Assembly (NCBI GenBank): GCA_913057825.1
Contig: CAJXOW010000024.1
Location: 1-49,021 of the forward strand
Length of the DNA: 49,021 bases
Direction of reading: 5' to 3'
From: an uncultured Balneolaceae bacterium
Lineage (GTDB): Bacteria > Bacteroidota > Rhodothermia > Balneolales > Balneolaceae
Shown here: positions 17,101-25,556 of the stretch, in pieces
How positions within the stretch are numbered: position 1 is the stretch's first letter
How the letters are laid out: each line of letters begins with the position of its first letter
The notes under the pieces: generated by a model
What the model saw: only the letters and a program-made list of their open reading frames with translations
The model's database searches: none
What the model was told of the DNA's origin: nothing
Position numbers and translations under genes: made by a program

Positions 17101-18780
17101 TATGGAAGCGGCAACAGCGGTACCGCACCCAAGATCAGTAATCTGCGGCTGACAAGCGGGGGCAAACCGACGAATAAGCTCAGTTTTCGGAATTTGAATG
17201 CCGTGGAGCTTCGATTGAACGAGCATTATGAGGCCGTAAGCGCCCGGATGGGAAATTATAATGCAGTGGATAGTATTCAGGTTTATTACCGGACGACCGG
17301 TTCAGGACAGCAATGGAATATGCTCGACAAAAACAAAAACCAGACCTCCATCAAAGCCCGAATCAGCGATCTGCAAACGGGCTATTATGATCTTCAAACC
17401 ACGATTTTTGACAATCGTGGAAATCGACTGGAATACGAAGCCAGCCCCGCTTTTAAATATATCAGTCCCTATCGGCGGTTTAACGTTACTTCTACCGTAC
17501 AGGCGCAGGAAGCACGATTTCGGGTGGCTGTAGAGGCGGTTGATTCGCTTGGATATGACGATATTCATTCCTACGACTTCAAGGTGTCATACGACGATTC
17601 GCTTCTTTCCTTCAAGAGAGTGTGGCGGGACGCAACCATCAGCCATAATGCGTCAGTGGATGTTGAACAGATGTCACCGGGACGGTTGCGCATAAGCGTC
17701 AATAGTCCGGAACCGATCCGGGGCAGGGGAGACCTTCTGCAGTTGCAATTTCAGAGTAAAACCAAGCAAGGTATTTCGCCGGTCACAATTAGTGACTTCA
17801 ACTTGAGTTCGAGGGATTTAATCACGTACGTTTCGGAAGGGAGCGTAAAGGTGTTGCCGGCCATGCTGGGTGATCTCAGCAAGAATGGAGAAATTACGGC
17901 CTATGATGCCTATAAGATATTGGAATATACCCATGACTTGACGGACTTGAGTTCCGACGAAAAGACGGTGGCCAATGTGGGAGGCAGTGAATGGGTGACG
18001 GCTCATGACGCACTCCTGGTGCTTCAAATGGTGGTGGGGCACATCGACGAGTTTCCGATTCGTGACTTAAATGAGCGGAACAAAAGTGTAGTACGGGCAA
18101 ATGGGCCGGAGGTAATAAGTGAGAATGAAGAAGGAATGGTATATATTGGAAAGCCCAGCAGAGAGGAGTCAGGTGCGTTTCACAAGATTCAATTCCCCCT
18201 GATGCTGAAAAGTACGGATAAGGTGCGGGCGGTTAGTGCCAATCTTCAATTTCAAGCGGATCAACTGGAGATGGGAGATATGAATTTTTCGGTCAATGGA
18301 AAATGGGTTACACAGTACCGGTTTGATCCATATAATCAAAAGTTGAATTTAGCGGTGGCCGGCAGTAATGCCCTGACCGATAAAAAAATTGCGGTGGTGG
18401 AAGTACGGGTCGACAAAGATTTGCACGATAATATTGATCTATCGGTGAAGGGTACTTCCCGGATCAATGAAGAGGCGGCGGCAGCCATAGCACAGCAGTC
18501 GCTTTTGAACATCCCCGACCGGATACAATTGAAACCAAACTACCCAAACCCGTTTAATCCGGCGACCACCATTGAATATGGTTTGCCGGACGAGACCGAG
18601 GTGCGATTGGCAATATACGATGTGCAGGGCCGTGAGATCCAGGAGTTGGTTAACCAAACACAGCGAGCCGGTATGCACCAGGTGACATTCAACGGATCAG
18701 ACCTGTCAAGCGGCGTATACTTCTACTCCCTGCAAACCCCGCAAGGGACGCTGACCAAAAAATTACTGCTGGTGAAGTAA
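14194..18780 (+). CDS. Secreted subtilisin-like (S8) protease with cohesin/dockerin-like modules and T9SS tail
   Basis: 1528 aa. A signal peptide (about 1-25) precedes an I9-like propeptide region (about 60-175). The S8 triad is complete: Asp207 in AILDTGID, His246 in NGHGTQVAG, Ser406 in GTSMSAP; the oxyanion Asn335 is in AAGND. Long beta-rich regions of unknown function fill about 480-1090. A cohesin-like domain (about 1095-1220) is followed by a dockerin-like segment (about 1226-1290; LGDLSKNGEITAYDAYKIL and a second half AHDALLVLQMVVG) and another cohesin-like stretch (about 1320-1425). The C-terminal 85 residues are a T9SS sorting domain (NYPNPFNPATTI...SSGVYFYSL...KLLLVK). Probably exported through the outer membrane and surface-held; substrate unknown. 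Confidence 0.92.
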   Translation: MKYRIFKHISVLFLLWGCLGIALAESQNGGNQTYEARDFTASDTARPSIPVDALEMDQAGYIENGVASVIVEYHKSPVARQIARLKEHGQKGKVLENSLQQLEAELEQLHRRFESDLFSIQDKSKAASSVSGSPQLLHTYSHIYAGAAVSLPGELIPRVRELSYVKEIYPDQRMEVVSDTVRKIIGAGRLGNDTSTTGRDIDIAILDTGIDYMHPALGGGMGENYKVKGGYDEVNRDSDPMDDNGHGTQVAGVIAADGEVKGVAPEANLYAYKVMNEEGTGNSSNIMEGLERTVKQGVDIVNMSLGGPGHSEDPLSKAVNNAVRSGVLVVVAAGNDGEDYWTMKSPASSELALTVGATYKNNQITRFSSRGPTPEKFNIKPDIVAPGSDIYTTTLSGKYGSYNGTSMSAPVVSGAAALLLEVKTGTPPLIAKSKLVQSAKDIGENIWTQGGGLVQVDRALTQTTVSVPAHVSFGLVPNEPSEWTSRDTVTYYNLSAHHRTYDITVDGDHFNGVDVSTNVSNLNIAAGDSAQVIVTAYVNNRVADYPTDQPLDYSGTVQAVSSNDTLGVHWGFIKVPHLTVTTRYYGVIDLYAHPTNTVGKHKSVRTISTGQEESVHWRFLENEPYNIVAEYWHNRQKDYRIVVREGVDIATLDTLRLQPDEVDHTITLEPVDENGAKLSDYDRISSIKKLSHETGFSLKRNAGTNSIKVSALSDRYKIEGYNQYRVRKEDFVYHDYTTNFFRFEGLQEDKVVTDNPDNYRSLTYTLSEGEGHSFINDLGAVVGSYTPPYKEELNEIQVFRNDVQKKYVLHLLPQDLNTRYITYDQAYNKTIFQSARHRITDQDSIVFKRSKYEYKWHVDDFQEIKVGHVIPFFSAGINNEMIWTGEDRGFFHDMFGGLLAKPGPITDDLIIKLHRSGTVIQEEEIPRSPFEDLAVDLKNPGQGDWLEITFAENKYRVDDTLSTLTARYYYGSGNSGTAPKISNLRLTSGGKPTNKLSFRNLNAVELRLNEHYEAVSARMGNYNAVDSIQVYYRTTGSGQQWNMLDKNKNQTSIKARISDLQTGYYDLQTTIFDNRGNRLEYEASPAFKYISPYRRFNVTSTVQAQEARFRVAVEAVDSLGYDDIHSYDFKVSYDDSLLSFKRVWRDATISHNASVDVEQMSPGRLRISVNSPEPIRGRGDLLQLQFQSKTKQGISPVTISDFNLSSRDLITYVSEGSVKVLPAMLGDLSKNGEITAYDAYKILEYTHDLTDLSSDEKTVANVGGSEWVTAHDALLVLQMVVGHIDEFPIRDLNERNKSVVRANGPEVISENEEGMVYIGKPSREESGAFHKIQFPLMLKSTDKVRAVSANLQFQADQLEMGDMNFSVNGKWVTQYRFDPYNQKLNLAVAGSNALTDKKIAVVEVRVDKDLHDNIDLSVKGTSRINEEAAAAIAQQSLLNIPDRIQLKPNYPNPFNPATTIEYGLPDETEVRLAIYDVQGREIQELVNQTQRAGMHQVTFNGSDLSSGVYFYSLQTPQGTLTKKLLLVK

Positions 18781-18856
18781 ATTTAATGGGGCCTTCAGAC
18801 TTACTACCTATTAGTTTTCATCTTTAAAAAATTTTGGTCAAAATTCGTTAAAGCGG

Positions 18857-18886
18857 TTGCTTTTTGTTACTGAATAGGGCTATATT
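18857..18886 (+). promoter_or_regulatory. Possible sigma-70-like promoter before the first propeller gene
   Basis: TTGCTT at 18857-18862 and TATATT at 18881-18886 are spaced by 18 bases, about 70 bases upstream of the ATG at 18956. Weak but plausible; AT-rich DNA gives such matches by chance. Confidence 0.3.
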
Positions 18887-18955
18887 GGTTTAGTAATAAA
18901 TAACAATTAGCCTTACATCTTTATCAAGAGGGCTATCTTGACAGAGAGATATTAG

Positions 18956-21202
18956 ATGAATCTGACGGGTACCAGACCTTTTTATATTTTAGGCATAACA
19001 TTTGTTCTGACTATTCAGGTGCATGCACAATCTCCACTTGGTTACAGGGGTGAGAATACACAAGGAGTCCATTCAATAACCAATCAAATATCAGACCTGG
19101 ATCCTGCTTTTCTTTTAACACCCCATAATACTGGGTCCAACGGTTTATCTAGTCCATACATTCATAAAGTTATAAGGGATTCAAGGGGTAGATTATTCGC
19201 TATCTCATATCGTAATCTTGATATACTTACAGAAAGCGGTTGGATTAATTGGAGAAGTGGCCGGGGAGAAAGATTTAAGGATTCTCCTCAGAATATCATT
19301 GAAGATGATCGAGGTCACATTTGGATCAGCACTAGATATCGACTATATGAATATGATGAAGAATTGAATAGAGTGGATTCAATCATGGGAAAACATCATG
19401 TATTAACGAAGGGGCCTGAAGGAAACTTGTGGATGAGTAATTGGTCAAGGGGGGTTCTTGTTTTATCGCCCGATTCGAATAAAGTAGTGATGAAATTGGA
19501 TAGTGGTTTTGTTAAGGGGGAGGTACAAGCTATTCATCACAGTAGTGATAACAAGGCCTGGATTGCTGTTACGCATCATGACACGAGTAAAGCAAATGGC
19601 ATTTATGTTTTTGATAAGGAGAACGGCTCTTATGAAATCATGACTCCTGAAAACAGTACTCTTCCTTATGAGAAAATTTCCGTCATTACGGAAGATCAGG
19701 AAGGTAATATAGTAGTGGGGTTTAAACATTCCCGTGATGCAGCGGTGCCCTTGGGTATTGCAATTTACAATAATGGTGAATGGAAATTTACGTCACCAAA
19801 ATATAAAAAGAAAAGCCCTGTCTTCAGTCTTCATGTCGATGACTCCAACTATATATATGTCGCTTCCACCGATACTCTGTATTTATATAAAAATAACACT
19901 TGGACTCCTTATCTCGGAGGGCTTCGTGATAGTCCCTTGGTTTATATTTATTCGATGTTTGAGGCGGATAACGGAGATATGATTTTTTTATCCCATTCAT
20001 ATCCTTCCCTGGGAATTATATTTCACAACCAATCTGGATGGAAACACATCTCATCTACGAACGATGGAGGATTAGCCAGTTGGTCCAACTATGATTTTAC
20101 GACTGATCAAAATGGGAATTTATGGATAGCGTCAAATTATGGGGTGATGAAATATGATGGCATAAATTGGAAAAACTTTGATGTAACAGATGGTCTGCCT
20201 GATAACAGAGTTCGAAGTATTCAGTCAGTCTCGGACAGTACCATATGGATTGGTACTCATGATCACATCTCCTATTTAAAAAATAGTAAATTCGGGACCG
20301 TGGAACGGTTTGAGGGGGAAAAATTTTATACATCCATTTTTGAGGATAGCAGACGAAGAATATGGTTCGGAAGTCGCGGGAATGGGGTTTTGTTATATGA
20401 TAAGGAAAGGTTTGAGAAGTTTAGACATTATACCACGAATTCAGGTAATACGAAGTACTTGGGGCATGTCATGTCATTTGCTGAGGGACCCTATGGATAT
20501 ATATACGGAGTAAGAGATTATAAATTACTTCGGTTTGATGGCAGTTACTGGTATGAGTACACTACCGATGATACTACAGATTGCAGTGGGGTTGACGGAA
20601 ATGTAACATCAGATAATCAAGGAAACCTCTGGTTTGAAAATAACTACGGCATTCTGAAGTGTGATGGTTTATCCTGGGAATGTATCCAATTCGATGAGAA
20701 AGTTAATATAGGGTCCAGCGACATCGAGGTGGCCCCGGATGGGTCGGTATGGATATTATTTTCCGACCAACTATATATCTACCAACAAGGTGAATGGACT
20801 ATCTACAATTTAGCGGGTACTGGCACTTCTATTTATCACGGAAAAAATGGCATCACCTGGATTGGCACCAGATATGAGGGCCTTTATAAAATTGAGCGTT
20901 CCAACATATTATCTGCTGAAAAGTTGCGAAAGCATCCGAAGGAGGTCGAACTGACAGGTAATTATCCAAATCCATTTAATCCCAAAACCACAATAAAATA
21001 CTACCTGCCTCTCTCAAGTAAAGTTACTATAAACATATACGATATGTTAGGGCGTCAAATCTCTAAACTGTTGGATCAAAAGCAAAGGAGGGGGTATCAC
21101 TCCGTCATGTTTGATGGCAGTGGTTTATCAAGTGGAGTGTACTTTTACAGGATTAACACAGAAAATTCCAACCAAACGCGAAAAATGCTCCTTTTAAAAT
21201 AG
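18956..21202 (+). CDS. Secreted ligand-binding-type beta-propeller protein with T9SS tail (paralogue 1)
   Basis: 748 aa. Signal peptide about 1-24 ending in VHAQS. The body is a chain of two-component-regulator-propeller (Reg_prop) repeats of pattern I..D..G.IWI.T..GL..YDG..W: examples are IIEDDRGHIWIST, FTTDQNGNLWIASNYGVMKYDGINWKNF and VTSDNQGNLWFENNYGILKCDG. These normally form the periplasmic sensor of hybrid histidine kinases; here no membrane helix or kinase follows. The last 80 residues are a T9SS sorting domain (NYPNPFNPKTTIKYYLP...SSGVYFYRI...KMLLLK), so the propeller is a free surface or secreted protein. It is more AT-rich in codon use than the housekeeping genes. Function unknown. 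Confidence 0.88.
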   Translation: MNLTGTRPFYILGITFVLTIQVHAQSPLGYRGENTQGVHSITNQISDLDPAFLLTPHNTGSNGLSSPYIHKVIRDSRGRLFAISYRNLDILTESGWINWRSGRGERFKDSPQNIIEDDRGHIWISTRYRLYEYDEELNRVDSIMGKHHVLTKGPEGNLWMSNWSRGVLVLSPDSNKVVMKLDSGFVKGEVQAIHHSSDNKAWIAVTHHDTSKANGIYVFDKENGSYEIMTPENSTLPYEKISVITEDQEGNIVVGFKHSRDAAVPLGIAIYNNGEWKFTSPKYKKKSPVFSLHVDDSNYIYVASTDTLYLYKNNTWTPYLGGLRDSPLVYIYSMFEADNGDMIFLSHSYPSLGIIFHNQSGWKHISSTNDGGLASWSNYDFTTDQNGNLWIASNYGVMKYDGINWKNFDVTDGLPDNRVRSIQSVSDSTIWIGTHDHISYLKNSKFGTVERFEGEKFYTSIFEDSRRRIWFGSRGNGVLLYDKERFEKFRHYTTNSGNTKYLGHVMSFAEGPYGYIYGVRDYKLLRFDGSYWYEYTTDDTTDCSGVDGNVTSDNQGNLWFENNYGILKCDGLSWECIQFDEKVNIGSSDIEVAPDGSVWILFSDQLYIYQQGEWTIYNLAGTGTSIYHGKNGITWIGTRYEGLYKIERSNILSAEKLRKHPKEVELTGNYPNPFNPKTTIKYYLPLSSKVTINIYDMLGRQISKLLDQKQRRGYHSVMFDGSGLSSGVYFYRINTENSNQTRKMLLLK

Positions 21203-21252
21203 TGGTATATGACAAATTAGGGACTTCGTAAATAGAAAACGAATAATTGCAT

Positions 21253-23619
21253 ATGATTAAGAATATAATAAATCCGGTAATATGGTTTTTAAAGTCAGTC
21301 CTTCTGGCAGTGGGTATACCTCTACTTTTTGTTACAGGCACGCTACAAGGACAAGTAAATGAGATAGACTCTGCGAAGATCTACCCTTATACAATGGGTA
21401 ATAAAGCTGTGTTTCCAGAGGTACAGATAAATATGATGGACGGGGAGTGGATAAATCCCCGAAATACAGGAACCAATGGTATATCAAATTATGAAGTTGA
21501 GAGCGTCTTTGTTGATTCGAGGGATCGTTTATTCCTGAATACCAAAAAATATCTTATAAGTATTATTGATATTTTCGACGGAAACAGCTGGAGTTATCTG
21601 AATGTTGGAGATGACATCGGGAAAAAATATGGAATCAGCATAAAAGGAATTGTCGAGGATATAAATGGTAATTACTGGCTAATGGATCCTGAAAATTTAT
21701 ATAAGTATGACAGTCAAATGAAGTATAAGTCAACTTTAAAATGGGCTTCGTCAGATACCATATCGAAAAGGTTGGCTGAGATTGAGGTAGACAGTGATAA
21801 CAGGCTTTGGAGAGCACATAAAACACTGTATATAAGGGAACATATGGAAAAGAAACTATATAAAATCGGGGGGTTAAGTGTATATGATATCCAGGCGGAT
21901 TCGATTGTTTTTCGTTCTGACACTTTAAAAAACGAGCTATATAAGATGTTTGCATTTAACAGAGTGAGAGATTTTATGCAGGATGTACAGGGAAACATGT
22001 GGGTGGGATTGGGAGATTCGGATTCAGCTGATGGAGGTATCATAGTATTCTCCAGTGGTCTGGATTCAATCCGGATTTTCCAGAAGTCAAACTCCAATTT
22101 GCCGACCAATAATATCAAAAATTTTGCCCTTGACAAGGAGGGAAATCTATGGACTTGCTTTTATAATACGGGATCGAATCCGGTGACGGGTGCTGCCAAA
22201 TATGACGGGGATAGCTGGAGCTCATTCACGCAGTTAAATTCTCCAATTATTGAAAGTTGCAAATCGATTGGAGTGGGACCGGATAATAAAGTCTACTATA
22301 ATAGCAAGGATACAACGTTGGTATATGAGGATAATCAATGGAAAACATTGTTACTCAAAGTGGATGGACATAATTTGATAGATATCCAATCTTTTGCTTC
22401 CGATTTTAAAGGTTCGCCGGTTTTCCTGAAGGATCCACGGGAATTTTCAAGTGCGGTATTCCTAAATAAAGGAACCAAATGGGAAATGCTATCGACAACG
22501 AACGATGGGGGTCTTTTTTCAACATTTGTAAGCGGAATAACAACTGACACAGAAGGTAATCTATGGGCTACTGGCTGGCATGGAGCAGGAAAATTTGACG
22601 GTAACTCATGGACCTATTTCAATTATTTGGATGGGTTAGCTGATAATTATAGTTGGACGGTGCATGGGGCATCCGATGGAACGGTATGGTTTGGTACCAA
22701 TAAAAAGGGAGTCACACGATTTGTTAATGACAAGTTCGAGGTAATTTCAGACTATGGCATTTTTCAGGAAACAATATATGAGGACAGTGAAGGGAATATC
22801 TGGTTGGGGTCTTATAATGGGGATGGAATCTTATTTTATGATGGTAATGAGTTTGTCCATTATAGTACCTCCCATGCTGGTATAGATAGATTTGTTACTT
22901 CCATAACAGAGGATGCCGACGGTAATATCATAACGGCGGGTAAGGATAGACTGGGTAAATTTAACGGTAAGACCTGGTCTGAATGGATCCCCGACAGTGC
23001 CAGGAATATTAATGCGAGAGAAATCGCTTTCGATTATAAAAATGAACTCTGGATTGCGAATAAAGACAGTCTCTTGAAGTGGGATGGTAACCATGTATCT
23101 GCATTCGCATATCCTGATAGTCTTTCTTTTAATATATACCATATAAGTCCGGATCGTCATGGTAAAATTTGGCTCAATACTACCATCGGGACTTTGGTCT
23201 TTGATAATGGTATATGGCGGCAAGCAAATAATGTATTCAGTTTGATCACTCACCATGATCGACATGGTAATACCTGGGTTGGCACGATTTATCATGGCAT
23301 TTTCAAATTCGATACCGAGCATATTACATCGGTTGAGCAAGTAGTGGGGACACCCTCAAATATCAACTTAGATCAAAATTATCCGAACCCCTTTAATCCG
23401 ACTACCCAAATAGGATTTACATTGTCTACAGCAAGCCAGGTTCAGTTGTCGGTCTATGATTTACTCGGTCGCCGCGTCGCCACATTACTGGAAGGAAAAC
23501 GTCGGGCTGGAACCCATCAAGTTCTGTTTAATGCTAAAAATCTCTCTTCCGGAGTCTACATTTACCGCCTGAAAACAGAAGGCTTTACACAGTCGCGGAA
23601 GATGTTGCTGGTGAAGTAG
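21253..23619 (+). CDS. Secreted beta-propeller protein with T9SS tail (paralogue 2)
   Basis: 788 aa from the ATG at 21253 (an in-frame TTG at 21247 would add two residues). A hydrophobic signal (about 10-33) is followed by an opening that copies paralogue 1 in layout: DGEWINPRNTGTNGISNYEVESVFVDSRDRLF against LTPHNTGSNGLSSPYIHKVIRDSRGRLF. Propeller repeats such as GITTDTEGNLWATGWHGAGKFDGNSWTYF and YEDSEGNIWLGSYNGDGILFYDG fill the body. The T9SS tail (NYPNPFNPTTQIGFTLS...SSGVYIYRL...KMLLVK) covers about the last 80 residues. It lies 50 bases after paralogue 1, so the two are a tandem duplication, diverged, likely co-transcribed. AT-rich. Ligand unknown. Confidence 0.87.
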   Translation: MIKNIINPVIWFLKSVLLAVGIPLLFVTGTLQGQVNEIDSAKIYPYTMGNKAVFPEVQINMMDGEWINPRNTGTNGISNYEVESVFVDSRDRLFLNTKKYLISIIDIFDGNSWSYLNVGDDIGKKYGISIKGIVEDINGNYWLMDPENLYKYDSQMKYKSTLKWASSDTISKRLAEIEVDSDNRLWRAHKTLYIREHMEKKLYKIGGLSVYDIQADSIVFRSDTLKNELYKMFAFNRVRDFMQDVQGNMWVGLGDSDSADGGIIVFSSGLDSIRIFQKSNSNLPTNNIKNFALDKEGNLWTCFYNTGSNPVTGAAKYDGDSWSSFTQLNSPIIESCKSIGVGPDNKVYYNSKDTTLVYEDNQWKTLLLKVDGHNLIDIQSFASDFKGSPVFLKDPREFSSAVFLNKGTKWEMLSTTNDGGLFSTFVSGITTDTEGNLWATGWHGAGKFDGNSWTYFNYLDGLADNYSWTVHGASDGTVWFGTNKKGVTRFVNDKFEVISDYGIFQETIYEDSEGNIWLGSYNGDGILFYDGNEFVHYSTSHAGIDRFVTSITEDADGNIITAGKDRLGKFNGKTWSEWIPDSARNINAREIAFDYKNELWIANKDSLLKWDGNHVSAFAYPDSLSFNIYHISPDRHGKIWLNTTIGTLVFDNGIWRQANNVFSLITHHDRHGNTWVGTIYHGIFKFDTEHITSVEQVVGTPSNINLDQNYPNPFNPTTQIGFTLSTASQVQLSVYDLLGRRVATLLEGKRRAGTHQVLFNAKNLSSGVYIYRLKTEGFTQSRKMLLVK

Positions 23620-24029
23620 GGTGATATGTACTGAAAACAGGGGCATTAGAATATATATACAAAAAGTGATGGCATGCCTTCGGGGTGTAAATGCAAAGGA
23701 ACCTTCACTAATTTCCAATATAGTAAATTAGAGTAGGCAGGTCCTAATTGAACTAACATCCCCTCCTCGTTAGATTCGATATATTCGAAAACTGCTATGC
23801 CGGGTCGCTAATTAAATAGGGTGGATGCGGTTATTAAGTAGGGAAGGTAGGTATTCATATTAATTACATATCAGATTAGATTATACAAGTATTTGATCTG
23901 GTTAGATACTTGTCTGGCGCTCCTGTTTTTATTGAACTTAGCGGAAATTTCTCGGACTTTCTTTAGATTGATTATTGCTGATATTAAGTATAAATTAATA
24001 TATCATTGCTTCACAACACGAGGCTCACA
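23620..24029. other. Intergenic stretch, no gene seen
   Basis: 410 AT-rich bases without a supported ORF. An 8-bp inverted repeat ACAAGTAT/ATACTTGT (23885-23892 with 23906-23913) is the only symmetrical feature noticed; it could be an operator or a weak hairpin ahead of the next gene. No R1, R2 or R3 copy is present. Confidence 0.4.
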
Positions 24030-25538
24030 ATGATTCAAGAGAATACTATAAAGAATGCGGTCGGGAAATTCCTCCAATTAGTAATTGGCCTATCTGTATT
24101 TTTACTGGGAAGTAATCTTTCCTTTGCTCAACTCGCGGATGCTCCGTGGGCTTCTTTTCAGAATGATGTATACAATAGCGGAAGAAGCATGTTCGTGGGA
24201 TCTCAAACCGATTCGCTGCAGTGGACGTTTGAAACCGGCGGAAAAGTTAATTCATCTCCGGTGATAGATAAAAGCGGCACGATATATTTTGGATCCGGTG
24301 ATCACAATTTCTACGCACTTAATCCGGATGGAACTCTCAAATGGAAGTATCAGACAAATGGGGAGGTAACATCAACAGCGGCATTGGGAGCCAATCATAC
24401 CATTTATTTTGGTTCGGCTGACAGCAATCTATATGCGTTGTCGTTAGACGGTACCTTAAAGTGGAAGTATAATATCGGTCACCCGATAGAGAATAATCCG
24501 CTGATTGGAGAAGATGGCACGGTATATATAACGGGGACTGAGAGCCTGTATGCTATTTCAGCTGAAGGAGAACGGTTGTGGGATACGCTGGTTTATGGCT
24601 ATGGAATCTCTTCCACCGCATTGGGAAGAGGAGATCAAACCATATATGTAAGTGAGTGGGCAGATCCGATGACAGGTACTTGTGGTGCAATTCATGCTGT
24701 TGATGTATCGACGGGAGAGAAAAAATGGAACCAGTGTGGTGCAGGTGATGTAACGAGTGCTCCGACGGTAGGTAAAGATGGTACTATTTACTTTGGATCG
24801 AAAAAAGTATATGAGAGTAAATGGTCCGGTGAAGACAATAACGTATTGCATGCCGTATCACCTGAGGATTCGGTAAAATGGGAATATGGTCCCATAGAAA
24901 GTATATTAAGTTCCCCTGCTCAAGGTAAAAATGGAGTTTTGTATGCAGGATCCGGTGATGGGATGTTTTATGCAATTGATGAAAATGGAGAGTTTAAATG
25001 GAGTTATGAGACGATCGGTGCATCCGATGAAAAAAGTATACACTCTTCTGCGGCCATCGATGCCAACGGCAGCATCTACTTTGGATCTGAAGACCAACAT
25101 GTGTATGCGCTCAACAATGATGGAACCTTGCAGTGGAAGTATAATACAGGTAACATGGTGGGAGCCTCGCCGGCTATAGGACCAGGCGGGACCATTTATA
25201 TTGGGTCGGGGAATAATTTATACGCAATTGGTGGAACAAAATCTACTCCGATTGACGGCGAACCAGCCGCTCCCGTTAGTTTTAGACTCAAACAAAACTA
25301 TCCCAATCCCTTTAATCCGACCACCCGTATACAGTTCAGTTTGCCACAAGCATCTGATGTGAAGTTAAGTGTTTATAACACGTTAGGGCAGAAAGTATCT
25401 ACCTTGATTAATCAAAAAATGTCTGCCGGCTCCCATTCAGTCAACTTTAATGCGTCCGAAATGCCTTCGGACGTTTATATCTATCGCCTGAAGGCTGACG
25501 GGTTCAGCCAGTCGCGGAAAATGTTGCTGGTTAAGTAG
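24030..25538 (+). CDS. Secreted PQQ-type (BamB-like) beta-propeller protein with T9SS tail
   Basis: 502 aa from the ATG at 24030 (an in-frame TTG at 24006 is possible). Signal peptide about 1-34, ending in LSFAQ. The body is made of PQQ-like repeats G.IYFGS.D..FYALNPDGTLKWKY...G...S.A...., seen at least six times at 40-45 residue spacing, as in BamB-like and alcohol-dehydrogenase-type propellers. Nothing indicates bound PQQ or catalysis. The last 80 residues are a T9SS sorting domain (NYPNPFNPTTRIQFSLP...SDVYIYRL...KMLLVK). Its stop lies 18 bases from the stop of the convergent minus-strand operon, with no terminator visible between. Role unknown; adhesion or binding is a guess. Confidence 0.88.
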   Translation: MIQENTIKNAVGKFLQLVIGLSVFLLGSNLSFAQLADAPWASFQNDVYNSGRSMFVGSQTDSLQWTFETGGKVNSSPVIDKSGTIYFGSGDHNFYALNPDGTLKWKYQTNGEVTSTAALGANHTIYFGSADSNLYALSLDGTLKWKYNIGHPIENNPLIGEDGTVYITGTESLYAISAEGERLWDTLVYGYGISSTALGRGDQTIYVSEWADPMTGTCGAIHAVDVSTGEKKWNQCGAGDVTSAPTVGKDGTIYFGSKKVYESKWSGEDNNVLHAVSPEDSVKWEYGPIESILSSPAQGKNGVLYAGSGDGMFYAIDENGEFKWSYETIGASDEKSIHSSAAIDANGSIYFGSEDQHVYALNNDGTLQWKYNTGNMVGASPAIGPGGTIYIGSGNNLYAIGGTKSTPIDGEPAAPVSFRLKQNYPNPFNPTTRIQFSLPQASDVKLSVYNTLGQKVSTLINQKMSAGSHSVNFNASEMPSDVYIYRLKADGFSQSRKMLLVK

Positions 25539-25556
25539 TGCTATTCGAAAATTTCT

